Made by a program: the position numbers and the translations under genes | Shown: piece by piece, positions 43,791-54,309 of the stretch | Position numbering within the stretch: position 1 is the stretch's first letter | Layout: each line of letters starts with the position of its first letter | Assembly (NCBI RefSeq): GCF_947507565.1 | Contig: NC_089186.1 | Location: 558,001-622,000, forward strand | DNA: 64,000 nt | Origin: Oscarella lobularis | Taxonomy: Eukaryota; Porifera; Homoscleromorpha; Homosclerophorida; Oscarellidae | Direction: 5' to 3' | Notes under the pieces: generated by a model | Databases searched by the model: none | Told to the model about the DNA's origin: nothing | What the model saw: the letters and a program-made list of their open reading frames with translations, nothing else

Positions 43791-45067
43791 CTAGTTCTTA
43801 GACATTTCTTCGAATTTCCTTCTAATAGCTTCCCGGCAGACACCAATTAACTCAAACTTTGATAAAAGCTGGCGTACTGTAGGCGATTTTGATGCCTTTT
43901 TCCACGATTCCAGAACCCTGAACATACGAACGAAGTTGCTGCCAGTACACTCGCGAAATTCATCTAAATTGGTTAAGGCAATGTCGAGAAAAATACCGAG
44001 TTCTTCCCACTTCGATGGGCTGACAGCCGCAAATGCTCTCATCAAAGCATCTGGCACTAACTCATCGTCATTGGGAAAAGAACCTTCGTCTTTCGCTTTA
44101 GCCGCAGCTTTTGACATCTCTACAACGAGCAAACAATCAATTTGCTTGAAACAAATATACACTTCAAACCAATTTCGCGAGCCTGACGCTCAAGCTTTTG
44201 AGAATAGTGTATCAATTCCACTACAAAATAAAAACAACAATATTAACAGCCAAATCTCTAGAATAAAGAACGTAACTTATTCACCTTCCTTTTTAGCCAA
44301 AACAGCAGCCAAAATGCCCTTCTCTAAATCTAACACGTCTTCCCGTTCCACCTTTTCCTTTGTAACGACTCTGCCTTTAGCAAGGACATCACGTGTGGCT
44401 TTTTCAACGAGGCAAGGCCACACAAAATAGTAAATTAGGCTGCTTTTATCCGATCCAAAAAAACGTTCGTGCTGAGAGGGGCAGAAAGTAGTGTGGTCGG
44501 CGACGAGAACTAGAGAGCGCCTTTGCATGACAATATCCCAAAACACAGGAACGCACTTCTCAAGAAATGCGTCCGCACTACTGTAGATAGACGCAGGCAT
44601 TAGGTTGCTCTTTCGCCAGTTTTGTAAGTCAATAGCTTTCTAAAATGAAAACAATACAGTCTGCACACCGTAATGTTTTTACACACCATCTTCACACTTT
44701 CGTAAATTTGTGATATGAGGGAAGCCGGCATAACTCTGCAAAGTGCCACGGTACTTTCAATTATAGCTCTCTGCTTTGGTGGGCGATCAACATGAGACCC
44801 CAAGTGGAGAGCACGCGCTAGAAGCTTTCCCTTATCTTCCAATGTCACCATTGCTGCTCTGTGAACAGCCTAAAAAGAGTGCAATGCACCTATAATTTGA
44901 GCTCAAGTTTCTTACATTCAGTATATCAAGACAGAACTTGCTAATAAACTTTTGGGGGTTTGACGTCTTCACTGCAGAAGCTAAGCCCTCTCCAATGTCG
45001 TCAATGTTGCTGAAAAGATCGTGAAATCGCTTAGCGATTTCACTGATTTCACTAGGTTGTCGAGGAT
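43791..45067 (-). CDS. MIEAP-like C-terminal domain fused to a death domain (5' end unresolved)
   Basis: Five exons join in phase: 44916-45067, 44687-44869, 44285-44639, 44170-44220, 43791-44119. Exon 3 resembles the C-terminal domain of mitochondria-eating protein (MIEAP/SPATA18): FLEKCVPVFWDIVMQ, then YYFVWPCLVE and VLAKGRVV. A short coiled segment (YSQKLERQAREIEMSKAAAK) leads into the death domain, which is the same subtype as units B and F (PSKWEELGIFLDI) and ends FEEMSKN. MIEAP acts in mitochondrial quality control in vertebrates. A DD fusion would couple that module to apoptotic or immune scaffolds (inference). The first visible exon needs an upstream partner in phase 1 that I could not find, so the gene is 5'-truncated or has a distant first exon. 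Confidence 0.65.
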
Positions 45068-45069
45068 CT

Positions 45070-45365
45070 ATGATGGCAGAACAATTTCACTGCTATTACG
45101 GATGCGTAAGACCGTTATATTTACGGACACAAACGTGATCATGCGCAGTATGATTTACGACGAACTTAGCGAAGTGTTCGACAGATGTTCTGTGGTCTAA
45201 TGATTTTGCTCGTGGAAAATAGCTACAGCAGTTAATTTGCTTTGGTGCAGTAACAGACAATTTTTTAAATTAGCTAATGAAGTCTACATATTTTAAACAT
45301 AAAAATACATAAATTTTCTAAGAATTCTTTTCTTTCCACCTGCAACTTTACCTTGCCCTTAGCTC
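45070..45365. other. Short stretch without recognised gene
   Basis: AT-rich, no exon chain. It should contain the missing 5' end of the MIEAP-death gene if that gene is intact. Confidence 0.35.
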
Positions 45366-45368
45366 ATT

Positions 45369-45545
45369 TTATCTCCACTGCACTGATCTCCCCTTTGCAA
45401 TAGGTATTAATTTAACCCAATGCTTTCTTTCCCCGACGAGAAAGCTATAATTAAGCCACTCGTCTGCTTCAATCCTCCGCCGTCTCAAACGATCTTCTCG
45501 CCGCACAGTGCATTGAGGCGAGAGGCTTGTATCCATCGCCCTATA
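45369..45545 (-). pseudogene. Relic of an ankyrin-Roc first ankyrin-region exon
   Basis: Minus-strand similarity to the exon that reads ETAEEVDEWL in other units (here FETAED, stop, then ADEWLNYSFL in another frame because of a 2-nt insertion). It lies directly 3' of the gutted Roc of unit E2, so parts of two units are juxtaposed. Confidence 0.55.
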
Positions 45546-45639
45546 AGGAACACGATATATGTATGTACCTAGCGAAAAATTCTTCATACAGTTACTGGCC
45601 CAGAGTTCAGGTTGAAATCCTTTTCTTGCCCAGTGTAAA

Positions 45640-47152
45640 CGATGTAGTTCAAAGAAGTTACAGATCGTTACCTTGACCACGCCAGGAATATGACCTCGGT
45701 CAATTTCAATGTTCCAGATCAATTGGGAGGCAATTGAGAGAACTGTCACGCACAGTTTAATCGCATCGGGACGAACCATTTCTCGTCGAAGGACAGAAAA
45801 TCGGACGCCATTCTATCAACGCATAGTACACACCACGGAATAAGATTCGACTTATATAACGCACGTAATGCTGGAGAAGGATCTTTCCGACGTCGTCATG
45901 CCTTGCCAGTTCATGAGCTAATTATCCGTCCTGAATTTTAATCTGCAACATAGTCGTCTCCGTTCAAAAAGAGAATGTGTCACCTTATCTTTGCACAAGA
46001 TGTCAGCGCCGTTGTGAATCAATAGATCAATCACGTGCGGTCGAGACGGGTCAAGATGGGTCACTGTAATTCCAATTATTGTTCGTTGCAACAGTATGCA
46101 AGACAGTCCGGTTCATCTATAGGAATGACAATAGACAGAAATCCCAACACAGACTAAATCACTGACAAGCGTTCTGACAGAGACATCAGCCCCAAGCTCG
46201 AGTAGTTTCTGAATGACGCCGCAATGAGGAGACATCGAACAACATGCGTGAAGTAAGACCGTCATCCCCTCCTTAATTAAGAAAGGAACATTGATAAAAC
46301 GAATGTGATCAAAAGGTTTCCCACGTTATAGGTATGATTGACATAGAGGCCTTTTTCAACGATAAGATATTGAACACGATTTTTTGAACGCTTTCAGACT
46401 GCTTGCTGTTGATCGAGAGATACAGCACAACACAAAGCCATCACTCCATTCTGAGGTAGAAAAAAAAAGAAATCAAAGCTAGCTAGCTCCACGTTGCATA
46501 AAGAAAGTGACTCTGAAACTCACGGGACCCTGGGCAAGGTAGTCAGCTCCTGCTTCAGCCAAGTAGCGCACTTTCAATGGCGCATCGATTAAACTTGCAC
46601 ACGCCGCCATGAGCGGCCTTTCACCAAACTGAAGAAAAAGTAAGGATAAAAGGACACACGAGGAAAATCTACTCACCGTGTCACTGGTGTTGAGAAGGGC
46701 ACCGTGCTCCACGAGCCATTTCACGCAGACAAGGTCTCCAAACCACGCCGCACAGTGAAGCGGGGAGCGTTTATAAATCTGCATTGAATGCATACACGTA
46801 CGAGCTAACTCATCACGACACAGTGAGTACTGTACCTCGTCTGGATGAGGATCGCGGACGCTTTGATTTTTCTCCAAGAAAAAGTAGCTAAGCCACTCGT
46901 CCACTTCTTCCGCCGTCTCATATCTTCTTCTTACCAAACAGTGCACAACCGTGTGGTTAAAATTTGCTGCCTGAAAAAAGACAAAATCGACTGTGAGTGT
47001 CGACGAAACGAGATTTCGTCTACTAGTCGTCGTTCTCGAAATCCTTCTTCTTCCCAGAGTAACAGACGCAGTTTATCATCCCTGTTCGTGCGCTTCTTTT
47101 CCTCGACTGCCTCTATCAAGAGCTCTATCGTGGAGCGAGCGTCCGATGGCAT
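45640..47152 (-). pseudogene. Unit E2: ankyrin-Roc pseudogene with deleted P-loop
   Basis: The 5' exons are close copies of unit A (ATG at 47152, MPSDARSTIELLIEAVEEKK; ankyrin exons 46.5-46.95 kb). The ankyrin exon near 46050-46110 has an 11-nt insertion and an in-frame stop. The Roc remnant begins MVRPDAIKLCV, then jumps to IEIDRGHIPGVVKVTI: the P-loop and switch region are deleted and G3 is lost. No COR or DD follows. It pairs with the CARD/GT copy at 48.9 kb exactly as unit A pairs with the CARD gene at 10.2 kb. Confidence 0.8.
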
Positions 47153-47754
47153 CGGGTCTTCAGCCGCTGCTCTCTGTTGCACAGGACAGGAACAGCTCGG
47201 TGCCAACGAACTCCTGTAATGCGGATTCGCTGCTGGTGGGCCCGTCCTGCGACCCCTGCGACCTCCGCTGGGATTCATCACTTTTTGGTGAGCATGCGTA
47301 CCTAGTCTCATTGGATCACGTGGTCGAGCGAACAATTTATCTGATTTTATTCACCCAGAAAATAATGGTTTTTTTGCTGAAAAGGCGCTCTCGATCAAGG
47401 CACCAATGCCTCAGGTAGATCAGTGCACACGCGCAAAATTCTAATGCAAAGCGAAATTGATCTTACAGCGTTTTGTTGAACAAGTCCGAAAAGGCTTCCA
47501 CGCGAGCAGAAACGGTGATCAAAAGACTACGATATTTTGAAGGATCTTGATCCGTAGACCGCCTCTAAGCGGCGCTCTAGGCACTGCGGTAAAAGCTGAC
47601 CTGTCGAGTAATTTCTGGCCGGCGTGGGTTTGGCAAAGAAAGCTTCCTTGTGATCAAGCTTTTTAGAATAATCTCATGTGAACTAGGCAGCCAGGCAAAC
47701 AAATACCTACGTGAAAAAACGAGGCCGTCCTTCCCAACTGAGCAAAAAGAAAAA

Positions 47755-48398
47755 CAAGGCCGACGCGACGGGTCCGGCAGGTCCGGCAGCTGCCGGACCA
47801 ACATTTTGTAAAGCCAAAAAAATTATATTGACGTTAGGCAGTCTGGCCGTAGCTATATCACGTGTAGCGGATTAGTGTACATGTACAGGCCGATCTTCAC
47901 AAAGAAGAGCTTTCAGCACAGCTAGAAATACTACAATGTAACTTTGCAGTTGAGGGCGAATCCCCTGATGAAGTTATGATTAACGATATATTGACATACC
48001 TACGCAATCTTTCGCCAAACTAGAAGAACGTTTTATGCCAAATCGGCACTGTATCTTCTTTACTTTTGTTCTACCTGCCACAAATGCAAGCGAGAGATCC
48101 TTCTCTACTATGAGAAAAATTAAATCCTATCTTCGGAATTCAACGGGGCAGGAGCGACTAAATCAGTTAATGACGCTGAGCTCATATACAAAGAAGAACT
48201 AGACAAACTAAATCTTTTAGAAGTAGCAAACGAATTTGTTACGGATAATGAAAGTAGGCTAAGATTTTTCGGACGATTTAAATTCTGAGTGAGTTAATTA
48301 AAAACCTTGTCTTGAATGGGCGTGGTCAAAAAAATTTTCGCGCGCTAAGGGCGCGCGAAAAGGGCCGGGCCAACTTCAAAAACGCTCTGCCGGCCCTG
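47755..48398 (+). mobile_element. Second degenerate hAT element
   Basis: The ends CAAGGCCGACG and CTGCCGGCCCTG are imperfect inverted repeats. The A-rich flanks make the target duplication ambiguous. Internal plus-strand sequence (about 48080-48200) reads NASERSFSTMRKIKSYLRNS then GQERLNQLMTL, the hAT dimerisation signature, in a subtype different from the element at 11181. It splits the ankyrin relic that is continuous at 9.6-9.8 kb. Confidence 0.8.
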
Positions 48399-48889
48399 AA
48401 AAAGAGCGCTAACGATAAAATGACGCCTACCCCATCCTTCACGCGACTGTCGGCTTCTTTATCAGTCAGGTAGCTAAAATTGTCCCAGGATAATTTTTAA
48501 ATTGTCTTATACACGCGAACACGACCGAAAGAGAGCGTAGGATGCATCATGTGACAAAAATCATGCATTTACTACATGGGCACCGCGACTTTGACATTAT
48601 AGTTGCCTATCCGATTTTACTGGAGCAAAGATATTATCGAAGCATGCAATAGGAGTTATTGCTTAGAATTTTTTACTCAAGTCGACTCGTACGTATATAC
48701 CATGCACTCTCGCTGCCTTTTTTGTAATAACTCAGTGCATTGAAATTAGTAGCGCATAACTCCACTTCAGTCTTCTGGGGTCCGAGTGAATCTCCGTTAA
48801 TCAACTGGTGATAATTGAATGAGGCACTGCGTAGCCGGGATATTGAGGATAAAAGAACGTCTGGAAAGGACAGAACACTTCCGATTTCG

Positions 48890-51829
48890 ATGGCCGATCC
48901 AAAGTGGGACACTCAACTAGTGCCGGTTCTAGATCAAATTACCAAAAGCATCGTTGTTACCGGTCCATTGCTCGACAAACTCGTAAGCAATGGACTGCTC
49001 GACATGAATGAACGAGGGAGAATAGATCAGGCCCCAACTGAAGACGACAAAGCGACAAAAATGTTCCCAATTTTGAGCAGAGGTGGACAAGGCTCGTTCG
49101 GCAAATTCTGTTCCGCACTTGAAGAGACACGCCAATCACGGATACCGTGCGCCAATCTCACCTGGCAAAAATATTGAAAGGTGAGTACTTGTAGTTGACC
49201 AACACCCGTCGCGACCGTCGCTTCCTACAGTATAAGTATATTCTGCAATTGCACCACGACGAATGGCTGGCGCACATGACATAACGTCATAGGCCCAAAA
49301 TAGAACTTTCACTTTCAGTTCTATTGTGCAGCGTTCGCGTTATGTCTGCCACCTACAGATCGTGCCTGTCTGTTTTACCCAACGATTATTCTTATCTGAC
49401 GACGCATCTACGCGTTAGCCTACCTCTTTCAGAAGAAGGTCATAGACCTCGACGAGTACAAAAAATTGTCTAGCAGGACGCTCACAACACACGAGAAGAT
49501 TGATCTCCTTGTTCTTAATTACTTGCTGAGAGGCCCGGACAGTGATCTAGATATAATCATCGAGGCTCTCGTCGATTCCGAACAAGAATATCTGGCAAAA
49601 CGACTGCAGTCCTTAGACAGAAGTGCGGATAAATATAGATGTCAAAATTTGCAAAGACGCGCTTATCCCCTCAAATATATAGCAACAAACAAACCGACAT
49701 AATTATTTATTTTCTACTTGTAGAAGCGAAAGCGAATAGTCCACCACCGTCAGAGGCCTCTCCTGTAAAAGATCAAGGTCACCGGGCCAAAGAACTGCAG
49801 AAAGGTGCGTAGTCCCACTTTAGGCAGCTGTTCTAATGCTGTGATCGATCTCTATGCGCCTTCTCATGAACCCTGATTGTTTCTCTGCGCGTCAAACCTA
49901 TTAAATAACCGTTGCAACTGCGCGTCATGTCTAAGGATAAGAGTATTTCAAGTCTTTCAGTTTTGCAAAAAAGTTTATTACCCCTACATGAAAGCATACG
50001 GGCGCGCTGGCGAATTTTTGTACGACTTTCATTCGAAAACGGTCGACCGTTGGCTAGAGCAAGTGCAGTAAATACAACAAACTTTCTAGCTACAGTGTAG
50101 CGTATTAGGAGAGGTTGCTTCTTATTTGTACTTGCCTGCGAGGAGAAAGTGTTTAGTTAGTTAGATAGGTTATGTCACATGACGATAATTGCAACTTGAT
50201 TGCTCAAGTAATGATTCTTTCTCTTTTCAGTTCAATCACCACCACCAATACGTAGTCGGTCTGTATAACCAGAAAGCAGTTGCAAAGAAAAAGCTATAGA
50301 TAGAAATTAGAAACACGGCGCAGATAAACTGTGTTCCATATACCCGAAAAAATGCTTTAGTTAGATAGGCCACCTTTAACTACTACCTTATTACAACTTG
50401 ATCGACTAATTAGTATTCTTTTTCAACAGATCAACTATCACCACCGCGCACTCGGTCTACAACTGAAAAGCAGTCACAAAAAGAGAGTGATTCGGATGAA
50501 GCAGATGGCAACTCGACCCCTAAAGCAAAAAGAGCAAAAAAAAGACAAAAAACGTACGCGAAGCGCATCAATCATCTACGAGGCTTGCTGCTTTGTATAT
50601 ACAAGTAAGGTTTGAACTTGTCTTTTTAGATGTTAAAATTCTGAGCCTCTGCGACGAATGGAAACCATCTAAGGGCGGCATAACTACATTTAACCGATTG
50701 TTTTGCACCGAAGCATTCGCAAAATTAGACGACTTCGACGTTGAAGTCTGCTGTCGAGTTAGTGAGTACGACGATGCTGATGACGAGGACGCCAGCTCTG
50801 CAAATGTCACGCTGACAAGTGACATGCCTTCTAAGGCAGCAAAAGCCTTCAAACCAGACGTCATCATTGGCCATCACCAAGTCACTGGCCAAGAAGCAGT
50901 AAAAGCAGCAGGAAAACTAACGGATAACAAGATACCAGTGAAAAGAGTGCACTTCCTGCACACTTGGCCAGAAGATCTCGAGCGCGCAAAGGAAAGAGCA
51001 GAGAGCGCTAGCAAAGCTACCCAGAAAGAAGAAGAGCAAATCGAATTGGCACGAGCCGCTTCTGTGGTTGCTGTAGTAGGTCCTGTTCTAAAAGAAAAGT
51101 GGGGCGGGAAGCTGAGCGGGCTAGGTAAAACGGTTGTTGAAGTGACTCCGGGGCTGACAACGCTTACAGAAGAGCGAAAGAAAGTCCTTTCAGGAGAATG
51201 TCAACGAAAGAAAGAAATTTCGTGCTTACTGATTGGCAGACTAAATGATCCTCAAGTGAAGGGACTTGACATAGTAAAACACGCCATAAAAAATACGAAG
51301 GGATGCAATCCGGGAGGAGAATAAAATTCTATTTTCGAGGAATACCTGAAGATGAAGTTGAGGAAAAAGAAGCAGTTCTACGTAAAGAGTGCCACTCTAA
51401 AAATGTATTTGTCAAGCGGTTTGACAGTTCGAAAAAAAAATTACAGATGAAATTGCAACCTGTGATTTGCTACTAATGCCATCTCGAGTAGAAGCGTTTG
51501 GATTAGTGGCACTAGAAGCTCTATCACTGGGTATTCCAGTAATTGCTAGTGCCGACAGTGGCTTTGCCGAAGCAGTCAAAGCAGCTGCCAGATATCACCT
51601 CAACTACTCCGCAGAAGACCACTGGCTTAACGATTGGATTCTTGACACAAACACTGACGTAGAAAAGTGCGGAGATAGACTGGCTATAAAAATATTCAGT
51701 CTCGTGGGAAAGCACGAATTTTCTAAACTTGCATTTGACAACGCCGCCAAACTGCGCAAAGCCTACGCAAAGTGCTACACCTGGAAAAAAGGCGCAGAAG
51801 TTCTGCTGCAGGAGCTTTTTCCTAACTAG
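48890..51829 (+). pseudogene. CARD-CARD-GT4 glycosyltransferase fusion, frameshifted (copy 2)
   Basis: Same gene as 10211-12380 but with a nearly full GT4 region (50630-51829). The N-terminal half has SLCDEWKPSKGGITTFNRLF, KPDVIIGHHQ and VHFLHTWPEDLE. The C-terminal half has CLLIGRLNDPQVKGLDIV and PSRVEAFGLVALEAL, whose E-x7-E motif is typical of GT4 nucleotide-sugar enzymes. Disabling changes against copy 1: a 20-nt insertion near 49135, a 14-nt deletion in CARD2 near 49425, a one-base loss near 49693, an extra A near 50540, and shifts in GT4 near 51320 and in the A9 run at 51432-51440. It also keeps an exon-like segment (49962-50069, YYPYMKAYGRAGEF) that copy 1 lacks. Some homopolymer shifts could be assembly errors. 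Confidence 0.75.
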
Positions 51830-51839
51830 ACTCTGCATA

Positions 51840-52310
51840 AACTCCTTTTTTGTTTGCTATTAATTATTTTGTGGGCTTTTTCATCGGTCTTCTGTTTTTG
51901 TTTTTATTTTAGCTTCTAGCCAAGATGATCACCAGTTAAAAACTTCTGCGAATTTTTTGTTACCGCGCCGCTTCTGACTCTGAGTTGCAAACTGCATGCG
52001 CCTATAAATAGATCCGCGTTTTAGACATGCCAAAGCAGATTCTCCTTCTTCCGGCAATGCAACAGTAGCTCCGTGGAAACGTGAAAGATAAAATGCGAAA
52101 TGATATGGAATCTATGATTTAATTAAATGAGCACTGGTTTAGAAAGGACTTCCGCCGTTTCCTATTCACCAAAAGCGCATAACGTCATGAGCACCTTAGG
52201 AACTTTCTTTTTTCTTGAGGTACATCGAAACATAAGATCACTACGGGGCCTCTCTAAATTAAAACCTAGTAAACTAATTACCACCAGTCCATTGATATGC
52301 ATCTATTCCC
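51840..52310. other. 3' flank of the GT4 copy
   Basis: Matches 12385-12760 downstream of copy 1, so both copies share their end region. No gene recognised. Confidence 0.5.
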
Positions 52311-52314
52311 ACCT

Positions 52315-52912
52315 AAATTACCTGAAATCCATTGAAATGGTCTAACCGGGGGTGGCGGCTGCCAGCTAAGCACGTTCAGGGAAAAAGGAGCTACAAACCT
52401 ACTAAACCTCTAGCCGCCCTACCTAGTGACAGCCGCCCTAAAGCCTAAGAATGCAGAAGGAAAGGACCCGTGCACACTAACATAGTCGGCCTGTGATGCA
52501 AAACCGAGTACGAATCATCTCTACGTGACGTATGCGTGTCGTCCCCCCGCTACCCTCCCGGTCACACACACAAATGAAGCCTCATGCACTGCCATGACAC
52601 CAGCTCTCACTCCAGAACCCCAAACCGCCCTCGATTACACATTCAGAAACCAGCCTAGTATTTAGATTCGTTCGGAAATCGTTCTATGCCCAAGAGCGCC
52701 GGCGGTGGCACACCAGGCAATCCGCGACGTGTGGGTGACAGAGAGTCCCGCTCCCTAAGTGCATGCCTAATCCATGAGAGCCCCAATCAGAAAACCTCGA
52801 AAAAAATCCTTTATTTTCGTCTGCGCTACACTCCTAGACAGATCACGTCGAAAAGTAGACAATACGCCGTTTTTGAGGCTGGAACATTTGGCGATATGAC
52901 ATGCGTTTCTAA
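52315..52912. repeat. Repeat R1, copy 5
   Basis: Same unit as 12762-13330 and in the same position relative to the CARD/GT copy, so it was probably carried along in that duplication. Confidence 0.7.
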
Positions 52913-52921
52913 AAAGCAAGA

Positions 52922-53530
52922 GAATTGTGAACGTGAAATGATGAGAACGTGTCGCGCGCGCGCTTACGCATGCCGCAGGGCATCAAAGCGCGCTTCTTCG
53001 TCGCTGAAGGAACAAGCGGAGCCACCTAGAAAACGCATAGGCACAGATATGACGGAAACGCGAGAAAGGGGGCCCCAGCGGTGAAAAGAAAACACGAATG
53101 CCGATGAAACCTAGTAAATACAAACGTGAATGGCACGCGAGGACACGCGAGTGCGTACGGCTCGAGATCGCTCGCCTGCGAGTGGATGCACGCGACGGAA
53201 TTAGGAAATTAAGGGGCCCGTCGTGTGGCGAAAGAAAGCGTTGCAGGAGACTCTACTGCCCTTTTGTTCATGAGAGTCGCTACGTATCGCGCGACTGGCG
53301 AACGATCGCGAAAGCCTGGCGCTATCGTGTGGGGGAGGATCACGCGAACGTTTGAGGCGTTGACGCTTACCTGTTGGCTTTGCTTCCTTGTTGAGAGCTT
53401 CGCCGATCAGCAGGGCCTCGTTCTTGTGGACTTCTTCTCTCCGATGCCTAGTCTGATGCTGAAAAAGCCTCAAAAAGGTTTCGGTCACTTCGGTGTTCAC
53501 GTGTTCAAGTTGCGCACGCGCAAATTAACA
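52922..53530. repeat. Repeat R2, copy 5
   Basis: Same unit as 13350-13965, with a short deletion where others read GCGGGAAGACGCC. Confidence 0.65.
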
Positions 53531-53539
53531 TTGATCAGT

Positions 53540-54260
53540 TATTTTGATGGATCTCCGCAGATCCGCTCCAAAACTGATCTTGGTGTTTCCTTGAGAATTG
53601 TCTGGCCGGAGTGTGCTTGGCAAGAAACGCATTCTTTTGATAGAGCTTCTTTTTGAATATTTTCAGGTGAACTATACGGCCAAAGCACACAGCAGCGTCA
53701 CATCTAACGTGCTCATCAAAACACTATGGTCTCTCCAGTGTCTCTCTAAACCCAAAGTGAACGGCTCCAACGACAACGAGCATCTGAATTTTTCGAAGCA
53801 CCAATAATCTTTTTCAGAGTACTAATAATTTTAGCGCCGCTGGTCTCTTCAAACTCTCCCCGAAGACGCTCCTGAAGTAAAGGTCACTCAGCAAAATCGC
53901 CCTCCAGAATGAGATGGCTTATGGAATCGACGGACGCAAAGGTCCCCTTGAGATAATCAGAAATATCAGTCAGTACAGAATCAAAAAATTTCGCGACTTT
54001 AGGAGGCCCTTATACAAGACTTCCCTCCAGACTAAATGTCACATCATTGTTACCAATCACTTCTACGCAATCCCTCAATGACAAGTTCTTCGTTGATCTG
54101 GACACGGATCTGGAGAAACAAATAAAATCCGAAAAGGATTCTATTAGAGCTTGTCTTCCTCGCTCCGCACGTCCCACGCCACTTCTCCCGATTTTTTCCT
54201 GCAATCCGACTAAGCTCCTGAACTAATTCGCGGGGAAGAATATACGGCCCTAACGTTTCT
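53540..54260 (-). pseudogene. Unrecognised gene fragment, copy 3
   Basis: Best-preserved copy of the fragment at 18780-19440. Minus-strand frames read KVAKFFDSVLTDISDYLKG and ASVDSISHLILEGDFAE, then, after a possible AG acceptor, ERLRGEFEETSGAKIISTL. Stops interrupt the chain. It sits just 3' of unit F as its relative sits 3' of unit B. Confidence 0.4.
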
Positions 54261-54309
54261 TACTGAAAAAAAATTAGAAGAACAAATTGATCATGCTGTA
54301 CGTGACTTT

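Noticed and set aside
44277-44600. Independent small gene starting at the internal ATG (MPASIYSS)
   Set aside because: An acceptor lies upstream of the ATG and the exon joins in phase to neighbours on both sides, so it is an internal exon of the MIEAP-death gene.
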